From Sulfurimonas sp. RIFOXYD12_FULL_33_39 (GTDB lineage Bacteria; Campylobacterota; Campylobacteria; Campylobacterales; Sulfurimonadaceae), in NCBI GenBank assembly GCA_001829785.1, contig MICF01000010.1:62001-126000 (forward strand): a stretch of 64,000 nt of DNA, read 5' to 3'. Below, in pieces: positions 62,535 through 64,000 of this stretch. Each line of letters opens with the position of its first letter. Within the stretch, counting starts at the first letter, position 1. The translations under genes and the position numbers were made by a program. Below the pieces are notes generated by a model. It saw only the letters and a program-made list of their open reading frames with translations. It made no database searches and was not told the DNA's origin.

Positions 62535-62846
62535 TTACTCCTGTGCTTGTTGTTTGATTTTTTCTAAAAATGGGTTAGGCGGTTTTACGCCGTTGTCTTG
62601 TGATTTTTCGATCGGCTTCGCCGATGAGTTCGTAAAAGAAAATTTTGATGAAGCTTTAAGTTTGCTTAAAAACCGTTTGACGGTACTTACTGATACATTT
62701 ATGTTTTGCGATTTAGCGAACTCTTGAATTTGTTCTACTTGGTAATCTGAGTTATATAAGTCTAATACCTCGTTTTGGATGGTTTTAAGTTTTGAGACTC
62801 GCCTTTTTGGGGGCGAATTTGCCTTGAATTCTTTTAATGTTTTCAT
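62535..62846 (-). CDS. small DNA-binding protein, possible ParA partner
   Basis: 103 residues, basic, with an HTH-like segment VEQIQEFAKSQNINVSVSTV (about 37-56) followed by KRFLSKL. The pattern recalls small HTH proteins of plasmid partition and mobilisation, but the family is not recognised. GAGGTACAAAG precedes the ATG, which overlaps the upstream gene stop (ATGA). It is four bases ahead of parA, the typical place for a centromere-binding partner. Confidence 0.6.
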   Translation of the reverse strand: MKTLKEFKANSPPKRRVSKLKTIQNEVLDLYNSDYQVEQIQEFAKSQNINVSVSTVKRFLSKLKASSKFSFTNSSAKPIEKSQDNGVKPPNPFLEKIKQQAQE

Positions 62847-63496
62847 CTTTGTACCTCTTGTTTGGTCGCAAATGTGATTATATCTTTGCTATTTTTGCCG
62901 TATTCAGCTGTCACATCACGGCTATTTTGCGGTAGTTGCAAATGCCATTTACCGGTCTCAAACTCTCGCTCGACTACGGCATGGTTCTGCGCCGCGAATT
63001 CAATCCATGGGGCAGCTTCGTCAAGCATGGCGCTCTTGGCGTAAGTGAGGGCTGAACCTGAAAAAACGCCTAAAAATAAAGCGGCTATAATGCCTGCGTA
63101 CCATGTTTTAACTTTGTGCGCCCTATTAAACTCTTCGACCTTGGTTATGCTCTTGGCTATATTCTCCAATTGCATTAATCCGCTTTGGGCCTCGTTTAAT
63201 TCTTTTGCCCCATCTTTGAGCTTTTGAGCTGCTTCCTTCACTTCGATTTGCGCATTATTGGTTTTTGTATAAACCTTATTTAAGTCAAGGTTGATTCGGT
63301 AAGCGATATCGGAGATAAATTTATCTATATTAGCGTCGTTTATTTTTTCAGCAATCGCCTCTGTGTCTATTTTCTCAAGTTCGCTCACCTTTTGAGTGAG
63401 TTTGTCGAACTTTTGAAGCTCTCGTAGGTTGTCTCTTAGTTGTTGGTTGGCGAAAACAAGGTCGGCCAATAGCTGTTTTTCTTCTTCCCTAGTCAT
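62843..63496 (-). CDS. single-pass coiled-coil element protein
   Basis: ATG at 63496 (MTREEEKQLLADL), with GAGG six bases upstream, is preferred to a TTG five codons earlier; 217 residues. A long coiled coil to about 125 is followed by a membrane helix (TWYAGIIAALFLGVFSGSAL, about 131-150) and a periplasmic or cytoplasmic tail. It heads the parA unit. Resemblance to TraM/MobC- or KfrA-like accessory proteins is only general. Confidence 0.6.
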   Translation of the reverse strand: MTREEEKQLLADLVFANQQLRDNLRELQKFDKLTQKVSELEKIDTEAIAEKINDANIDKFISDIAYRINLDLNKVYTKTNNAQIEVKEAAQKLKDGAKELNEAQSGLMQLENIAKSITKVEEFNRAHKVKTWYAGIIAALFLGVFSGSALTYAKSAMLDEAAPWIEFAAQNHAVVEREFETGKWHLQLPQNSRDVTAEYGKNSKDIITFATKQEVQR

Positions 63497-63811
63497 TTTG
63501 AGCCTCGACAATCCCGTTTATACTTTCTGGTTTTTACTCTTAAGTAATAGAATAACTTTTTCATGTTGTTTTTCCTTAGGAAATTTTTTAAAAAAATAAA
63601 GTAAGATAGCTTCACTTCGGACCCACTGCTATCGTGACGGGTCTGGTACCGACGGGAAGCGCGGGAAAGGTCTAAGCTGATGGCTACTTTCTGCACTTTT
63701 TTTGGGCAACTCGCCCAGGGATTTCCCCCCGAGGTTTTAAAACTCTCGTTTAAAAGCTCATACAAGCTCTTAAATGAAAGAATTGAGGCTTAGGCAAGGG
63801 GTAAGCTTGCC
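63497..63811. other. non-coding, GC-richer structured stretch
   Basis: No gene is supported here. From about 63600 to 63735 the GC content is visibly higher than around it. It holds GATAGC/GCTATC arms (63605-63610, 63628-63633), GACGGG twice (63636-63641, 63651-63656), GGTACC flanked by GTC and GAC (63641-63653), and GGGC-AACTC-GCCC. It may be an RNA gene, an origin, or a recombination site. Confidence 0.5.
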
Positions 63812-63812
63812 T
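63792..63812. terminator. hairpin after the cut-off gene
   Basis: AGGCAAG (63792-63798), loop GGGTAAG, CTTGCCT (63806-63812), a perfect 7-bp stem just after the TGA of the minus-strand gene at 63812. A rival stem GCTTA/TAAGC overlaps it. The T tract downstream is weak. Confidence 0.5.
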
Positions 63813-64000
63813 CACTCCCTATGTGCGTTTTTAAGCTCCTTGTATAGAAATTTATAAAATCTATCATTGGTTGCTTGGTCGAGGTCTTTGCCGCTGGAAC
63901 GGCTATATGCCTTACCACCGTCGCTGATTGATATTTCCATCTCTTCAAATTCATACACAAATTGATTTCCTAAATCATCTCTATTATGTTCAACTAGATA
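63812..64000 (-). CDS. element protein, C-terminal 62 residues only
   Basis: The frame comes in from beyond the right edge and ends with TGA at 63812-63814. The visible part (YLVEHNRDDLGNQFVYEFEE, then a Lys/Tyr-rich end LYKELKNAHRE) is soluble and has normal codon use. No family recognised. Same strand as the rest of the element. Confidence 0.6.
   Translation of the reverse strand, partial: YLVEHNRDDLGNQFVYEFEEMEISISDGGKAYSRSSGKDLDQATNDRFYKFLYKELKNAHRE

Larger units (their letters stand above)
47990..64000. mobile_element. left part of an integrative conjugative element inserted at the tRNA gene
   Basis: From the tRNA 3' end to the window edge the genes differ in kind from the backbone: relaxase, coupling ATPase, DotA/TraY-like protein, ParA, TOPRIM protein, excisionase-like HTH and many short unknown genes, nearly all on the minus strand and tightly coupled. 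The right end, integrase and VirB4-type ATPase are not in the window. No second copy of the tRNA 3' end was found by eye inside the window, as expected if the right attachment site lies beyond 64000. Confidence 0.75.

Noticed and set aside
63660..63700. Hammerhead-like core (CTGATG near 63676, GAAA nearby)
   Set aside because: The invariant core needs CTGANGA followed by GAAA in a set order; here the next base is G and the order is wrong.
63493..63765. A 90-codon minus-strand frame over the structured stretch
   Set aside because: It spans the GC-rich repeats, has odd composition (PWASCPKK, RHDSSGSE), no ribosome site, and overlaps the better start of the coiled-coil gene. Non-coding structure explains it better.
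47990..64000. Insertion sequence or integrase inside the element part
   Set aside because: No DDE transposase, tyrosine or serine recombinase motif was seen in any of the supported reading frames; the integrase is presumed outside the window.

Overview
The window is AT-rich DNA from a member of the Campylobacterota (Epsilonproteobacteria), most like Sulfurimonas or a close relative. The evidence is the gene order ubiD-hemC-(thioredoxin-like)-fxsA-proS-hemA-prenyl synthase, which matches the Campylobacter hemA/proS/hemC/ubiD order with one gene added, a DUF2018 gene, a long-form TrmB, an ftsE-ftsX-M23 cluster and a DUF2249/DUF59 pair. The assignment is from memory of family patterns; no search was run.

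Positions 1-47860 are chromosomal backbone, packed in short runs on both strands. 1-8521 (minus): a cut-off cytochrome c-like gene, then the quinone/haem/prolyl-tRNA run. 8622-10753 (plus): an FAD oxidoreductase with a probable leaderless promoter and a protoglobin-PsiE-like membrane fusion. 10786-14487 (minus): argB, lpxK, a DegT aminotransferase, nadE. 14596-28293: metabolism, RNA turnover, chemotaxis, radA, fliL, acpS, thiS, a response regulator, rodA. 28307-34476 (plus): RluD-like synthase, FN3 lipoprotein, trmB, ftsE, ftsX and an EnvC-like protein, the septal hydrolase control module. 34537-40487: thrC, an EAL-HDOD protein, proC, proA. 40560-42455: a DUF2249, haem-copper/NnrS-like membrane protein and DUF59 set. 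42441-47860: a REC protein with an Hpt-like domain that has lost its histidine, rsmH, an FtsL-like protein and an RND pump.

A tRNA gene with anticodon CAT lies at 47913-47989. From there to the right edge the gene content changes completely: almost everything is on the minus strand, genes are short and joined by ATGA overlaps, and most have no recognised family. It holds a MobF (TrwC-type) relaxase, a TraD/VirD4-type coupling ATPase, a DotA/TraY-like polytopic membrane protein, a TOPRIM/primase-like protein, a ParA ATPase, an excisionase-like HTH protein and a small HTH regulator beside a near-consensus promoter. I read it as the left part of an integrative conjugative element inserted at the tRNA gene. 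No integrase and no VirB4 were seen, so the element must continue beyond 64000 or rely on genes elsewhere.

Most interesting points in the element: (1) the TOPRIM protein, a 575-residue unknown protein and, more weakly, the relaxase end in a shared C-terminal tail whose DNA also carries the ribosome-binding site and ATGA start of the next gene; this may be a secretion tag for the coupling protein. (2) The gap between parA and the relaxase operon holds tandem 11-bp repeats, a 9-bp inverted repeat and an array of about eleven 10-11 bp units: a candidate oriT or centromere. (3) A glycine-free 107-residue reading frame lies inside the relaxase 3' end. (4) A 32-bp duplication appears to have thrown the end of a 313-residue gene out of frame with a tail it shares with its neighbour.
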